From assembly GCA_015067175.1 (NCBI GenBank), contig SVMX01000007.1, positions 82,690 through 146,689 of the forward strand: a DNA stretch of 64,000 nucleotides, written 5' to 3'. The stretch comes from Oscillospiraceae bacterium (GTDB taxonomy: Bacteria; Bacillota; Clostridia; Oscillospirales; Ruminococcaceae). Positions 24,321-33,192 of this stretch are shown here, in pieces. Below the pieces are notes generated by a model, which had not been told where the DNA came from, made no database searches, and saw only the letters and a program-made list of their open reading frames with translations. The position numbers were made by a program, and so were the translations under genes. Position 1 is the first letter of the stretch. Each line of letters begins with the position of its first letter.

Positions 24321-24563
24321 TTACACTTTCATAATAGGATTAGGATTTATCTCGCTCATTATTTCCGAATGCAAAGATATCAAAAAGATAAGTCCTGCAA
24401 CAGAAGCCGCAATAATAATTATACCAAGTATCAGCACAAGAACATCTGTACTGCTGTGATCTTTTTTGCGAAGATTTCTTACTCCGACCGCGCTCATAGC
24501 GAAGCCTGTAAGTATTCCGACCGCTGCTGTAATTATCAGCATCACAAGCATAACGATATCCAT
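24321..24563 (-). CDS. Small two-helix membrane protein
   Basis: An 80-residue hydrophobic protein: helix at about 3-27 (MLVMLIITAAVGILTGFAMS), a short loop RNLRKKDHSSTD, and a helix at 41-64. It lies 8 nt before the response regulator and is probably cotranscribed. It could be a membrane partner or input for that regulator (inference). No family recognised. Confidence 0.6.
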   Translation of the reverse strand: MDIVMLVMLIITAAVGILTGFAMSAVGVRNLRKKDHSSTDVLVLILGIIIIAASVAGLIFLISLHSEIMSEINPNPIMKV

Positions 24564-24598
24564 CTATATCACTCCCATAGTATTTATATTGACCAAAA

Positions 24599-24627
24599 AC
24601 CGCCGCATTCGTTAAAAATGCGGCGGT
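24599..24627 (-). terminator. Terminator of the cellobiose phosphorylase gene
   Basis: ACCGCCGCAT and ATGCGGCGGT form a perfect 10-bp stem around 9 bases, followed on the minus strand by TTTTTGG. It lies 32 bases after the GH94 stop. Confidence 0.85.
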
Positions 24628-24658
24628 CCTGTCATTTTATTATGAAGCGTTCAGCTTA

Positions 24659-27181
24659 TCAGCCGAGAACTACCTCTACCTCATGCTCGCCGCCGTCAAA
24701 TACGGGGATAACATTTCCGTCTACAGCCTTGCCGTCAACAGTCATGCTCTTAACGCCTGCGCAAACGTGGTCAGGGTTCTTTACTGTGATGTTGTAAACA
24801 GCGCCTCTGAACAGTCTGGAAGCCTTGAAGCCGTCCCAAGCTGCGGGAATGGAGGGGCTTATCTCAAGACCGTTGTACTGGGGCTTAACACCGAGAATGT
24901 ACTGGGATACAGCAACGAAGTTCCAAGCAGCTGTACCTGTCAGCCAAGAGTTCTTAGCCTCGCCGTGACGCATAGCGTCCTTACCTGCAATCATCTGAGC
25001 GTATACATAAGGCTCAGTTCTGTGCAGATCGGACTTCTCCTCACGGAATGCGGGAGCGATCTTGCTGTAGTACTCATATGCCTTGTCGCCGTGGCCAACA
25101 AAAGCCTCAGCGCAGATGATCCATGCGTTGTTGTGGCAGAATACGCCTGCGTTCTCCTTGTAGCCGCCGGGGTATGTGGAGATCTCACCGTACTCGACCT
25201 TGTATGTGGTGAATGCGGGGTTGTTAAGAACCATACCATGTTCGGAGTTGAGGTACTTGTCAATGCTCTCAAGAGTCTTGATATCATAGCCCTTATCCTT
25301 GCCGAGACCTGCAAGAACGCACCAGCCCTGCGGCTCGATAAAGATCTTGCCCTCTTCGCACTCCTTGGATCCAACCTTGTTGCCGTTGTGATCGTATGCA
25401 CGGAGATACCACTCGCCGTCGTAACCATACTTAACGGTAAGCTCTCTCATCTTCTCGATCTCAGCTTCAGCTCTCTTAGCCTCTTCCTCGTCGCCCTTCA
25501 GACGGCACATAGCAGCATACTCGGGAGCGATAAAGCAGAACATACCTGCGATCATTACGGACTCTGCAACCTGAGAATAGAAAGGAGGATTCGGGAAGAT
25601 CTCCTTGTTGTTGTATGTCTGGAAGCTCTCACCGGGCTTATCGGAGAAGCAGGAGAGGTTCAGGCAGTCATTCCAGTCAGCACGTCCGGAAAGAGGCAGA
25701 CCGTGAGGACCAACCTTCTTAACAACGTGGTAGAATGCTCTCTTAACGTGGTCGAGCATTGTGTCAGCAAGCTCAGCCTTGTTCTCGTAGGGAACCATCT
25801 CATCGAGAATGGTGAGGTCGCCTGTTTCCTTGATGTATGCGGAAACTGCGAGGATCATCCACAGCGGGTCATCGTTGAAGTTAGAGCCAAGCTCGTGGTT
25901 ACCCATCTTTGTGAGGGGCTGATACTGGTGGTATGCACCGCCGTCCTCGAGCATTGTAGCAGCGAGGTCGATAAGTCTTTCACGCGCTCTCTCGGGGATC
26001 TGGTGAACGAAGCCGAGCAGATCCTGGTTGGAGTCACGGAAGCCCATGCCGCGTCCGATACCGCTCTCGAAGTAGGAAGCGGAACGGGACATATTGAATG
26101 TAACCATGCACTGGTACTGGTTCCAGATGTTAACCATTCTGTTGAGCTTCTCATCGGGAGAATCTACGCTGTACTGTGTCAGCAGCTTATCCCAGTAAGC
26201 CTTCAGTGTATCAAACAGCTTGTCAGCCTTCTCGGGAGTATCGCACATAGCGATCATCTCGTTAGCCTTTGTCTTGTTGATAACATTTGCGAGGGGCTTT
26301 TTGTTGCCGTTGCCGTCAACTGTGTAGCTTGCCTTGATGCCGTCATAGTTGCCGCTCTTGTCGAACTTCTCTGCTGCGGGCATCTCAACATAGCCGAGGC
26401 AGAATACAAGCTCCTTGCTCTCGCCGGGGTTAAGCTCGATCTCTATGTAGTGAGAAGCGATGGGAGACCAACCGTCTGCAACGGAGTTCTTGGGAGCGCC
26501 TGCTGTAACTACGTCAGGTCTGTCAAAGCCGTTGTAAAGGCCGAGAAAGCTCTCTCTGTCTGTATCAAAGCCCTGAATGGGAGCGTTTACTGTATAGAAT
26601 GCGAAATGGTCGCGGCGCTCCTTATACTCTGTCTTGTGGAAGATAGTAGAGCCAACGATCTCAACTTCGCCTGTGTTGAAGTTTCTCTGGAAGTTTGTTG
26701 TATCATCATTAGCGTCCCAAAGGCACCACTCGAGGAAGCTGAACAGCTTCAGGCTCTTCTTTTCGCTGCCCTCGTTTGTGATTGTAACCTTCTGAATCTC
26801 GCCGTTGAAATCCTGAGGAACGAAGAACTTTACAGTAGCCTTTACGTCGTTCTTCTTACCGCTGATGATGGTGTAGCCCATACCGTGGCGGCACTCGTAA
26901 GCGTCAAGCTCGGTCTTAACGGGAGACCAGCCGGGATTCCAGACAGTATCGCCGTCCTTGAGGTAGAAATATCTGCCGCCCATGTCAACAGGAACGTTGT
27001 TGTAGCGATAACGTGTGATGCGGCGAAGTCTTGCGTCCTTATAGAAGCTGTAGCCGCCTGCTGTATTGGATATCAGCGAGAAAAATCCCTGTGTACCGAG
27101 GTAGTTTATCCACGGATAGGGTGTACGGGGAGAGGTAATGACGTATTCGCGGTTGGCGTCGTCGAAATAACCGAATTTCAT
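24659..27181 (-). CDS. cbpA: GH94 cellobiose phosphorylase
   Basis: An 840-residue cytoplasmic enzyme of family GH94. It splits cellobiose with phosphate into glucose 1-phosphate and glucose, saving ATP for a cellulose degrader. The N-terminus [18 protein letters not shown] matches known ruminococcal and clostridial cellobiose phosphorylases. The general-acid Asp lies in RADWND (about residue 505), and [10 protein letters not shown] and the C-terminal GTAAWNFVA segment are also family marks. The start at 27181 has AAGAAGG before it; a frame start 15 codons upstream adds residues unlike the family. It is divergent from a GH5 cellulase with a cre-like operator in between. Close GH94 relatives such as cellodextrin phosphorylase are less likely given the N-terminus. 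Confidence 0.93.
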   Translation of the reverse strand: MKFGYFDDANREYVITSPRTPYPWINYLGTQGFFSLISNTAGGYSFYKDARLRRITRYRYNNVPVDMGGRYFYLKDGDTVWNPGWSPVKTELDAYECRHGMGYTIISGKKNDVKATVKFFVPQDFNGEIQKVTITNEGSEKKSLKLFSFLEWCLWDANDDTTNFQRNFNTGEVEIVGSTIFHKTEYKERRDHFAFYTVNAPIQGFDTDRESFLGLYNGFDRPDVVTAGAPKNSVADGWSPIASHYIEIELNPGESKELVFCLGYVEMPAAEKFDKSGNYDGIKASYTVDGNGNKKPLANVINKTKANEMIAMCDTPEKADKLFDTLKAYWDKLLTQYSVDSPDEKLNRMVNIWNQYQCMVTFNMSRSASYFESGIGRGMGFRDSNQDLLGFVHQIPERARERLIDLAATMLEDGGAYHQYQPLTKMGNHELGSNFNDDPLWMILAVSAYIKETGDLTILDEMVPYENKAELADTMLDHVKRAFYHVVKKVGPHGLPLSGRADWNDCLNLSCFSDKPGESFQTYNNKEIFPNPPFYSQVAESVMIAGMFCFIAPEYAAMCRLKGDEEEAKRAEAEIEKMRELTVKYGYDGEWYLRAYDHNGNKVGSKECEEGKIFIEPQGWCVLAGLGKDKGYDIKTLESIDKYLNSEHGMVLNNPAFTTYKVEYGEISTYPGGYKENAGVFCHNNAWIICAEAFVGHGDKAYEYYSKIAPAFREEKSDLHRTEPYVYAQMIAGKDAMRHGEAKNSWLTGTAAWNFVAVSQYILGVKPQYNGLEISPSIPAAWDGFKASRLFRGAVYNITVKNPDHVCAGVKSMTVDGKAVDGNVIPVFDGGEHEVEVVLG

Positions 27182-27265
27182 ATTGACCTTCTTTCTTTGT
27201 GATGTATGGGAGCTTTGCTCACTCACAAAATATAGTATAAGGGCATAGACATGCCGCTAATACTT

Positions 27266-27294
27266 AGTATACTATAAATCGCTTCCAATTACAA
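27266..27294 (-). promoter_or_regulatory. Promoter of cellobiose phosphorylase with embedded LacI-like half-site
   Basis: On the minus strand TTGTAA (27289-27294), 17 bases, TATACT (27266-27271). The spacer contains TTGGAAGCGATTT, similar to a catabolite-repressor half-site, well placed for repression. Confidence 0.55.
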
Positions 27295-27298
27295 GTAG

Positions 27299-27312
27299 TG
27301 AAAACGATAACA
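27299..27312. promoter_or_regulatory. cre-like operator between GH94 and GH5
   Basis: TGAAAACGATAACA fits the LacI/CcpA consensus TGWAANCGNTNWCA at every position. It lies just upstream of the GH94 -35 box and about 90 bp before the cellulase promoter. A CcpA-type or dedicated LacI-family regulator could act on both genes. Confidence 0.6.
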
Positions 27313-27400
27313 CACATTTTTCTTTTTGCAATTTTACTATAAAAACGAAAATCCATCTCTCAATATAGTAAATATGCATAAAATTTTACCCTCTCCCCTC

Positions 27401-27429
27401 TTGACGTAGACCGCAAACTACTATATAAT
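27401..27429 (+). promoter_or_regulatory. Promoter of the GH5 cellulase gene
   Basis: TTGACG (27401-27406), 17 bases, TATAAT (27424-27429), 35 bases before the ATG; ribosome site GAAAGGA. Confidence 0.82.
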
Positions 27430-27464
27430 AAATATATTAGTACATCTACGAAAGGAATACTGGT

Positions 27465-28682
27465 ATGAAGATCAAAAAAATCGCGGCGTTTCTTGCCGCT
27501 TCCGTAATGTCACTTGGCTTGCTGTCGGGATGCGGAGGTAATAATACATCACAGGAAAGCGAAAGCACCACACAAAGTGTTCCGCAGACGGAGGAAGTTG
27601 TGATAGAAGAATTTGACGATACACTCACAGCACTGGAATTTACATCTCAGATAAATGTCGGCTGGAACTTGGGAAATACTATGGACGCTACAGGCACAGG
27701 TCTTGAAAGCGAAAGGTCATGGGGCAATCCCAAGACTACGCCTGAAATGATAAAGGCGGTAAAGGACGCAGGCTTCAATGCGATAAGACTGCCTGTTTCA
27801 TGGGGCACTCATCTTGACGAAAACAACAATATCGACCCGCAGTGGCTCGCGCGTGTAAAAGAAATAGTTGACTACGCCTATGATATTGATATGTACATCA
27901 TACTGAATACTCACCACGAGGAATGGTATGACCCTTACGAGGACAACAAAGCGGCGGCAGGCGAAAAGCTCGCAAAGGTATGGTCGCAGATAGCTGAAGA
28001 ATTTAAAGGCTATGACGAGCATCTTATTTTCGAGGGCATGAACGAGCCGCGCTGGAGAGGCACCTCTGAAGAATGGAGCGGCGGCAACGACGAAGGCAGA
28101 GCAGTCGTGAACTACTTCAACAGCATTTTTATCGACACCGTACGCGCCGCAGGCGGCAATAACGAAAAGCGCTTTCTTATGATATGCCCTTATGCCGCTA
28201 ACTGCTCCGAAGCAACGCTTTCCGCGCTTGAAATTCCCGAGGACGACAAAAACATCATCGTTTCAGTGCACGCATATATTCCTTACAACTTTGCGCTTCA
28301 GGACGGCGGCTCTGCAAAGTGGCTTCCGGACAAGGCAACCTGCATAAAGGATATCGACACTCTCGCCGAGGTGCTTGACAGACTGTTTATCAGCAAGGGT
28401 ACTGCTGTAATAATCGGCGAAACAGGCGCACGCAGCAAGTACATAGTCGTTCCCAAAACAGGAACAGAGGACGAAACAATAACTGTTGTAAACGACGAAT
28501 ATCGTATCCAGTGGGCTGAGTATTACTTTGCTAAATTCAAGGCACTGGGTATCCCCTGCTTCTGGTGGGACAACGGCGCTTTTGTAAGCGGCGAGACCTT
28601 TGGTATGTTTAAGCGCTCCGCACTTGAGTGGAGATATCCCGAGCTGCTCGACGCAGTAATGAGAGGCGCAGGAGTAAAATAA
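27465..28682 (+). CDS. GH5-family endoglucanase lipoprotein
   Basis: A 405-residue cellulase of glycoside hydrolase family 5. The signal peptide ends in lipobox LLSGC, so Cys23 should be lipidated and the enzyme anchored to the outer face of the membrane. An acidic linker leads to the barrel at about residue 57. Typical motifs are NVGWNLGNTMDA, NAIRLPVSW, NTHHEEW, acid/base Glu194 in GMNEPR, HAYIPY and nucleophile Glu319 in IIGETGA. The usual GEFG reads GETG. No dockerin or carbohydrate-binding module is present, so it probably trims short cello-oligosaccharides at the cell surface and feeds the divergent phosphorylase pathway. Confidence 0.92.
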   Translation: MKIKKIAAFLAASVMSLGLLSGCGGNNTSQESESTTQSVPQTEEVVIEEFDDTLTALEFTSQINVGWNLGNTMDATGTGLESERSWGNPKTTPEMIKAVKDAGFNAIRLPVSWGTHLDENNNIDPQWLARVKEIVDYAYDIDMYIILNTHHEEWYDPYEDNKAAAGEKLAKVWSQIAEEFKGYDEHLIFEGMNEPRWRGTSEEWSGGNDEGRAVVNYFNSIFIDTVRAAGGNNEKRFLMICPYAANCSEATLSALEIPEDDKNIIVSVHAYIPYNFALQDGGSAKWLPDKATCIKDIDTLAEVLDRLFISKGTAVIIGETGARSKYIVVPKTGTEDETITVVNDEYRIQWAEYYFAKFKALGIPCFWWDNGAFVSGETFGMFKRSALEWRYPELLDAVMRGAGVK

Positions 28683-28688
28683 CAAACA

Positions 28689-28927
28689 AAACGGCGGGGC
28701 GTTGTCCCGCCGAACCAAACCGTCGAAAAAGTCCCTGTGGGACTTTCCCGCCGAAGCATCCGCACTGCCGCGCACTCCTTGGCGGCTTTACCGCCAACTC
28801 GCACGGTTGTGCGGATAGAAGTGTTTTTTGGCGCGGCGAAGCCACACCAAAAAAGTTATTTAAAACGCTCGCTTAGTGAGCAGAGTTTCAATTTTTCAGT
28901 TAAACGGCGGGGCGTTGTCCCGCCGAA
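28689..28927. repeat. Structured non-coding segment bounded by 26-bp direct repeats
   Basis: An identical 26-bp sequence occurs at 28689-28714 and 28902-28927. It is itself a hairpin: CGGCGGG, 7 bases, CCCGCCG. The 187 bp between them hold further stems: AAAGTCCC/GGGACTTT, TTGGCGG/CCGCCAA and GCTC/GAGC. No believable gene lies here. It resembles a small repeated element or tandem hairpins after the cellulase gene, and the first hairpin may end cellulase transcription. Confidence 0.7.
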
Positions 28928-28956
28928 TTTATGTAAGTATTCAGTAAGGAGCGGCT

Positions 28957-30066
28957 ATGAGATTTTTTCACATAAGCGACCTTCATATAGGAAAACAGCT
29001 CGGCGGCTTCGATCTGACCGAGGATATGCGTTATGTGCTTTTTGAGCAGATACTCGGCAGCGCATACGAAAAATACAAGCCCGACGCACTGATAATAGCC
29101 GGCGATGTCTACGACAAGGCTTCCCCGCCTGCGCAGAGCGTTGCGCTTTTTGACGAGCTTATAACACGCGCCGCGGAACTTTCGCTTGATGTGTATATAA
29201 TAAGCGGAAACCATGACAGCGCCGAACGCGTAAGCTACGGCAGACGTATTTTTTCCGAAAGAGGCGTGTATATCAGCGAGCCGTTCAGCTCGCAAACGCC
29301 TGTGACGATATTCTCACGCGGTAAAATAGACATCGCACTTTTGCCGTACATCTCAGCAGAAGCTGCGATAAGCGCTTTCCCAGACGAGAATATAACCGAT
29401 ATCACCTCGGCTCTTTCTGCGGTATTTCGCCGCGCAGGACTTCCGCGCGAGGGCAGACCATGCTTGTTAGTCGCACATCAAGCGGCGGCAGGCGCGGGTG
29501 CACCGCAGATAGGAAGCCTTGAAACGGCCGATTATCGGGTTTTTGAGCCGTTTGCATACACCGCGCTCGGACATTTTCATACGCCGCATAATGTAGGCGG
29601 TCCCAAAGTGCGCTACTGCGGCTCTCCCCTGTGCTTTTCCGCAAAGGAAGCTCAGTCGCCGCAGAAATATCTCGATATCATTGATATAAACGACAACGGC
29701 GAGATCGTTACCGATAATGTTCCGCTTGCGCCGCTTTACGGCGTTCAGATACTCGAGGACGGTTTTGACGCGCTGATGTCAGATAAATACACCGACTGCG
29801 AGGCTTACACTTTTATAACGGTGCTCGGGGATAATGCACTTAGCGGTGCGGCGCGGCAGCTCACCTCTAAATTTCCGCGCTGTGTGGGTATAAAGTATGA
29901 GCAGAAACGCACACTTCGCAAGGAAGAGCGCGAATACTCCGAAATGGAGTTTGGCGAGCTTTTCAGCGACTTCTACAAGCTTGCAATGGGCACAGAGCCT
30001 GAAAAACATCTGCTTGATATGGCAAGGGAGATATTTGATGAGGCTCAAAAGGAGGCGCGCCGATGA
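28957..30066 (+). CDS. sbcD: Exonuclease SbcCD, subunit D
   Basis: A 369-residue metallophosphoesterase, the nuclease half of the SbcCD (Mre11-Rad50) complex that opens hairpins and cleans DNA ends. Active-site motifs are SDLHIGK, GDVYDK, SGNHDS and GHFHTPH; the middle carries the DNA-binding and capping regions. AAGGAG sits six bases before the ATG. The last 4 nt overlap the sbcC start (ATGA), the usual coupling. It lies just after hairpin-rich repeats, which is probably coincidence. Confidence 0.95.
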   Translation: MRFFHISDLHIGKQLGGFDLTEDMRYVLFEQILGSAYEKYKPDALIIAGDVYDKASPPAQSVALFDELITRAAELSLDVYIISGNHDSAERVSYGRRIFSERGVYISEPFSSQTPVTIFSRGKIDIALLPYISAEAAISAFPDENITDITSALSAVFRRAGLPREGRPCLLVAHQAAAGAGAPQIGSLETADYRVFEPFAYTALGHFHTPHNVGGPKVRYCGSPLCFSAKEAQSPQKYLDIIDINDNGEIVTDNVPLAPLYGVQILEDGFDALMSDKYTDCEAYTFITVLGDNALSGAARQLTSKFPRCVGIKYEQKRTLRKEEREYSEMEFGELFSDFYKLAMGTEPEKHLLDMAREIFDEAQKEARR

Positions 30067-33000
30067 TTATACAAAAGCTTACACTGTGCGCTTTCGGGCC
30101 GTACGCCGACGAGCAGACAGTTGACCTCACCCCTTTTATGGGTAAGGTTTTTCTCATAACAGGCGACACAGGCGCAGGAAAGACCACAATATTTGACGGT
30201 ATCACCTATGCCCTTTTCGGACAGACAAGCGGCAGCGTGCGCGACGAAAAAAGTCTTCGCAGTCAGCACGCCGACCCCAAAAGCAAAAGCTATGCGCAGC
30301 TTGTTTTTACCGCAGGCGGCAGGACCTACACCGCGTACCGCGCGACCGAGTGCAAAAAGCGCTCCGACCACTATCTTAAAGATGACATTGGCGGCTACTG
30401 GGAGCTTAACGCTGAGATACTCGCTAAAATAAATGAGGTAACAAGCTTTGACTACGACTCTTTCTGCCGTGTTTCAATGCTTGCACAAGGTGAATTTGAT
30501 AAATTCTTAAGGCTGAAATCATCAGAGCGCGAAAAGACGCTGAGAAAGCTTTTCGGCACGGCGGATTACGAGCGATTCACACTGCTTCTGAAAGAAAAGA
30601 ACGACCGCTGCGAGGCTGAAATAAAAGAGCTTCGCCGCGACTTTGAAAAAACTCTTGGCACAGAGGAGCTTGAAAACACCGAATGTTGCATTGACAATGC
30701 CGAAGAGGTGCTAAAGCTTCTTGAGGAAAAGCGACTTGACAGCGATCATCAAGCCGAAGCTCTTTCGCTTGAAATAGCTAAGCTTGACAAGGCGGTATCC
30801 GATGCTGCCGCAGAAATTGCCGCAGCAGAGCAGCATAACAAGACTATTGACGCGCTGCAAAACGCCGAAGCGGAGCTTAAACGGTTGCAAGAGCGCAACA
30901 GCGTAATCCAGAAAAAGAAAGCGGAGCTTTCGATCCTTGAAACGGCGGCTGAAATAAAGCCGCTTTATGATGAAGCTGTACGCTGCCGTTCACAGGTAAC
31001 GGAATGCAGCGTTTCTCTCTCCAACGCCGCGGAAGCCGCTGAGGAAGCCGAGGCAAAGCTTTATTCAGCGCAGGAGAACAAAAAGCTTTGCGATGAAAAC
31101 ACGCCGAAGATACAGCAGATAAACAGCGAGCTTGCAAGACTTACCGCCTTGCTCCCGAAATTTACAGAAGCACAGGAAGCCCGCAATAAAGCCGATGGAC
31201 TTCTTCCTAAAATAAATGAAGCTGCAGCTGACGAACAAAGGCTCAGCAGCGAAATAAAAAGCAATACCGAACAGCTAAGCGCACTGCAAGACGATCTGGA
31301 GCATTCCCGTCTTAAAACAGCGGAGCTTATGCCGCTGCGCGAAAAAATCGCAGCAGCCAGAAACGTCATTAATGACATAGAAGCGCTTTGTACCGCGATA
31401 TCCGACAGCGAAGCGGCAGAAAAGGAGCTTTCGCTCAGCAAGAACCAACGCGATAGTGCTGCGTTATCATGCAGCGAAGCTGAGCAAAGCTACCACGAAA
31501 CAGCGGCGCTATACCACATGAATGCTGCCGCAGTGCTTGCCGAAGCGCTCCGAAACGGCACGGAAAAGCGCTGTCCCGTCTGCGGCTCTACGGAGCACCC
31601 GCAGCTTGCGGAAATGCACGATGACGCGCCTACCGAAAAGCAGCTTAACGACGCAGAAAACCTGTGGAAAAAGCTGCAAAAACAGCTTAGTTCTGCGGAA
31701 AAAGCATACAATATCGCACTGGTCGCACATAAGACAGCCTGCGAAAAAGCACAGGAAAAATACCATGCGCTGTTTGGTGAAGCGCTTCCCAAAAACGGCG
31801 CAGATGAACGAATAAACGAACTGAAAACCGAAAAAGAGCAGCAGCTTGCAGTACTTACGGAAAAGCTTGTCGCGTGCGAGGATATATGCTCAAAGCTGCC
31901 CGAAAAGGAAGCGCGTTTCAAACGCACAGAGGACTGCCTGAAGCAGCTCGAAAAGGATTTGTCTGCCGCAAAAGAAAAGCTTGCGGCACTTAAAACGGAG
32001 CATACCGCGAAAAATGCAGTTGCAGATGAAAAAACTCAGGCGCTCGGAGGCGTTACGCTTCAGCAGGCACAGCAAAATATCGCAGAGCTGAACGAGGAAC
32101 TTTCCGAGCTTACTAAGCTCGCCGAAAGCACCGCCGCGGCGCTGTCAGACGCGGAAAAGCACCTTGCCGAAACACTCGCCGAGAAAAAGACTTTACAGAC
32201 GCAGCTTGAAAAGGCGCGTTCATCAACTGAAGCAGCGGAAAACGCACTTCTTACCGCTTTTACAAAGCAAGGCTTTACAGACGAAAACGAGCTTGCTTCG
32301 CGTTTTTCCGAAAAGACAGAAAGAGAAGCGCTATCAAGTGAGATAAACGCTCACATTGCCGAAATTGCAGCGGCAGAGGCTGCTGTCGAGGAGTACAAGC
32401 ATTCGCTTCCCGACAAAGCAGAGCGCGCTGATATCTCAGCGCTTTCCGCAAAAGAAAGTGCGCTCACTGAGCAGAGAAATGTCAAACGCACCGAGCACAA
32501 CGAGGCGTTGTCCGAAACACGCAGACTATCCGAAAAGACCGCAAGCCTCAAAAAGATAATAGCGCAAAGCGGCGAAAAGGCGGCGTATGCCGCAGACATG
32601 GCGCGGCTGTATCGCGCGGCTTCGGGTCAGGGTGCGGAGAAGATAAGCCTTGAACGCTACGTGCAAGGACAGCTTTTTGACCGCGTTCTGGATAGAGCGA
32701 ATGACAGGCTCCACCACATGAGCGAGGGACGCTATCGCTTTGAGCGCCGCAGCGTAAACGAAAACGCACGCTCCACTGCGGGACTTGATATAAACATAAT
32801 CGACAACAACGCGGGCGCAAGCTGCACGCGCGACGTTTCCACTCTGTCGGGCGGTGAGAGATTTCTCGCTTCGTTCTCGCTTGCGATAGGGCTTTCTGAT
32901 TTTGCTCTGGAGCAAGGCGGAGCGCACCACAGCGATGTGCTTTTCATCGACGAGGGCTTCTCAGCGCTTGACGAAAACACCTTTGAGCTTGCGCTGGAGG

Positions 33001-33131
33001 TAATCAACAAAATATCTGCGCAAAACCGAATGGTTGGCATAGTATCCCATGTAAAGGAGATACAGCAGCGCTTCCCCGACCGCCGTATCTATATTGAAAA
33101 AGGCAGACAGGGCAGCAGGATACGCGCATAA
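30063..33131 (+). CDS. sbcC: Exonuclease SbcCD, subunit C (SMC-like ATPase)
   Basis: A 1022-residue Rad50-type ATPase. Walker A GDTGAGKTT is at about residue 34. Long Glu/Ala/Lys-rich coiled coils fill about 180-490 and 530-870, separated by the zinc hook CPVCG at about 504. The signature LSGGERFLASFSLA is near 928, followed by Walker B VLFIDEGFSALDE. The length is normal for the family. It is translationally coupled to sbcD through an ATGA overlap. Confidence 0.95.
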   Translation: MIIQKLTLCAFGPYADEQTVDLTPFMGKVFLITGDTGAGKTTIFDGITYALFGQTSGSVRDEKSLRSQHADPKSKSYAQLVFTAGGRTYTAYRATECKKRSDHYLKDDIGGYWELNAEILAKINEVTSFDYDSFCRVSMLAQGEFDKFLRLKSSEREKTLRKLFGTADYERFTLLLKEKNDRCEAEIKELRRDFEKTLGTEELENTECCIDNAEEVLKLLEEKRLDSDHQAEALSLEIAKLDKAVSDAAAEIAAAEQHNKTIDALQNAEAELKRLQERNSVIQKKKAELSILETAAEIKPLYDEAVRCRSQVTECSVSLSNAAEAAEEAEAKLYSAQENKKLCDENTPKIQQINSELARLTALLPKFTEAQEARNKADGLLPKINEAAADEQRLSSEIKSNTEQLSALQDDLEHSRLKTAELMPLREKIAAARNVINDIEALCTAISDSEAAEKELSLSKNQRDSAALSCSEAEQSYHETAALYHMNAAAVLAEALRNGTEKRCPVCGSTEHPQLAEMHDDAPTEKQLNDAENLWKKLQKQLSSAEKAYNIALVAHKTACEKAQEKYHALFGEALPKNGADERINELKTEKEQQLAVLTEKLVACEDICSKLPEKEARFKRTEDCLKQLEKDLSAAKEKLAALKTEHTAKNAVADEKTQALGGVTLQQAQQNIAELNEELSELTKLAESTAAALSDAEKHLAETLAEKKTLQTQLEKARSSTEAAENALLTAFTKQGFTDENELASRFSEKTEREALSSEINAHIAEIAAAEAAVEEYKHSLPDKAERADISALSAKESALTEQRNVKRTEHNEALSETRRLSEKTASLKKIIAQSGEKAAYAADMARLYRAASGQGAEKISLERYVQGQLFDRVLDRANDRLHHMSEGRYRFERRSVNENARSTAGLDINIIDNNAGASCTRDVSTLSGGERFLASFSLAIGLSDFALEQGGAHHSDVLFIDEGFSALDENTFELALEVINKISAQNRMVGIVSHVKEIQQRFPDRRIYIEKGRQGSRIRA

Positions 33132-33192
33132 AACAAAGCATTATTAGGCGGTGCGCCGCCGACAAGAACAATATCATCTGGAGGACTTGACT

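Noticed and set aside
24683-27202. 839-codon open frame antisense to the cellobiose phosphorylase gene
   Set aside because: The opposite strand encodes a family-typical GH94 enzyme. The antisense product is Leu/Val/Cys-rich with no recognisable domain and arises from codon bias.
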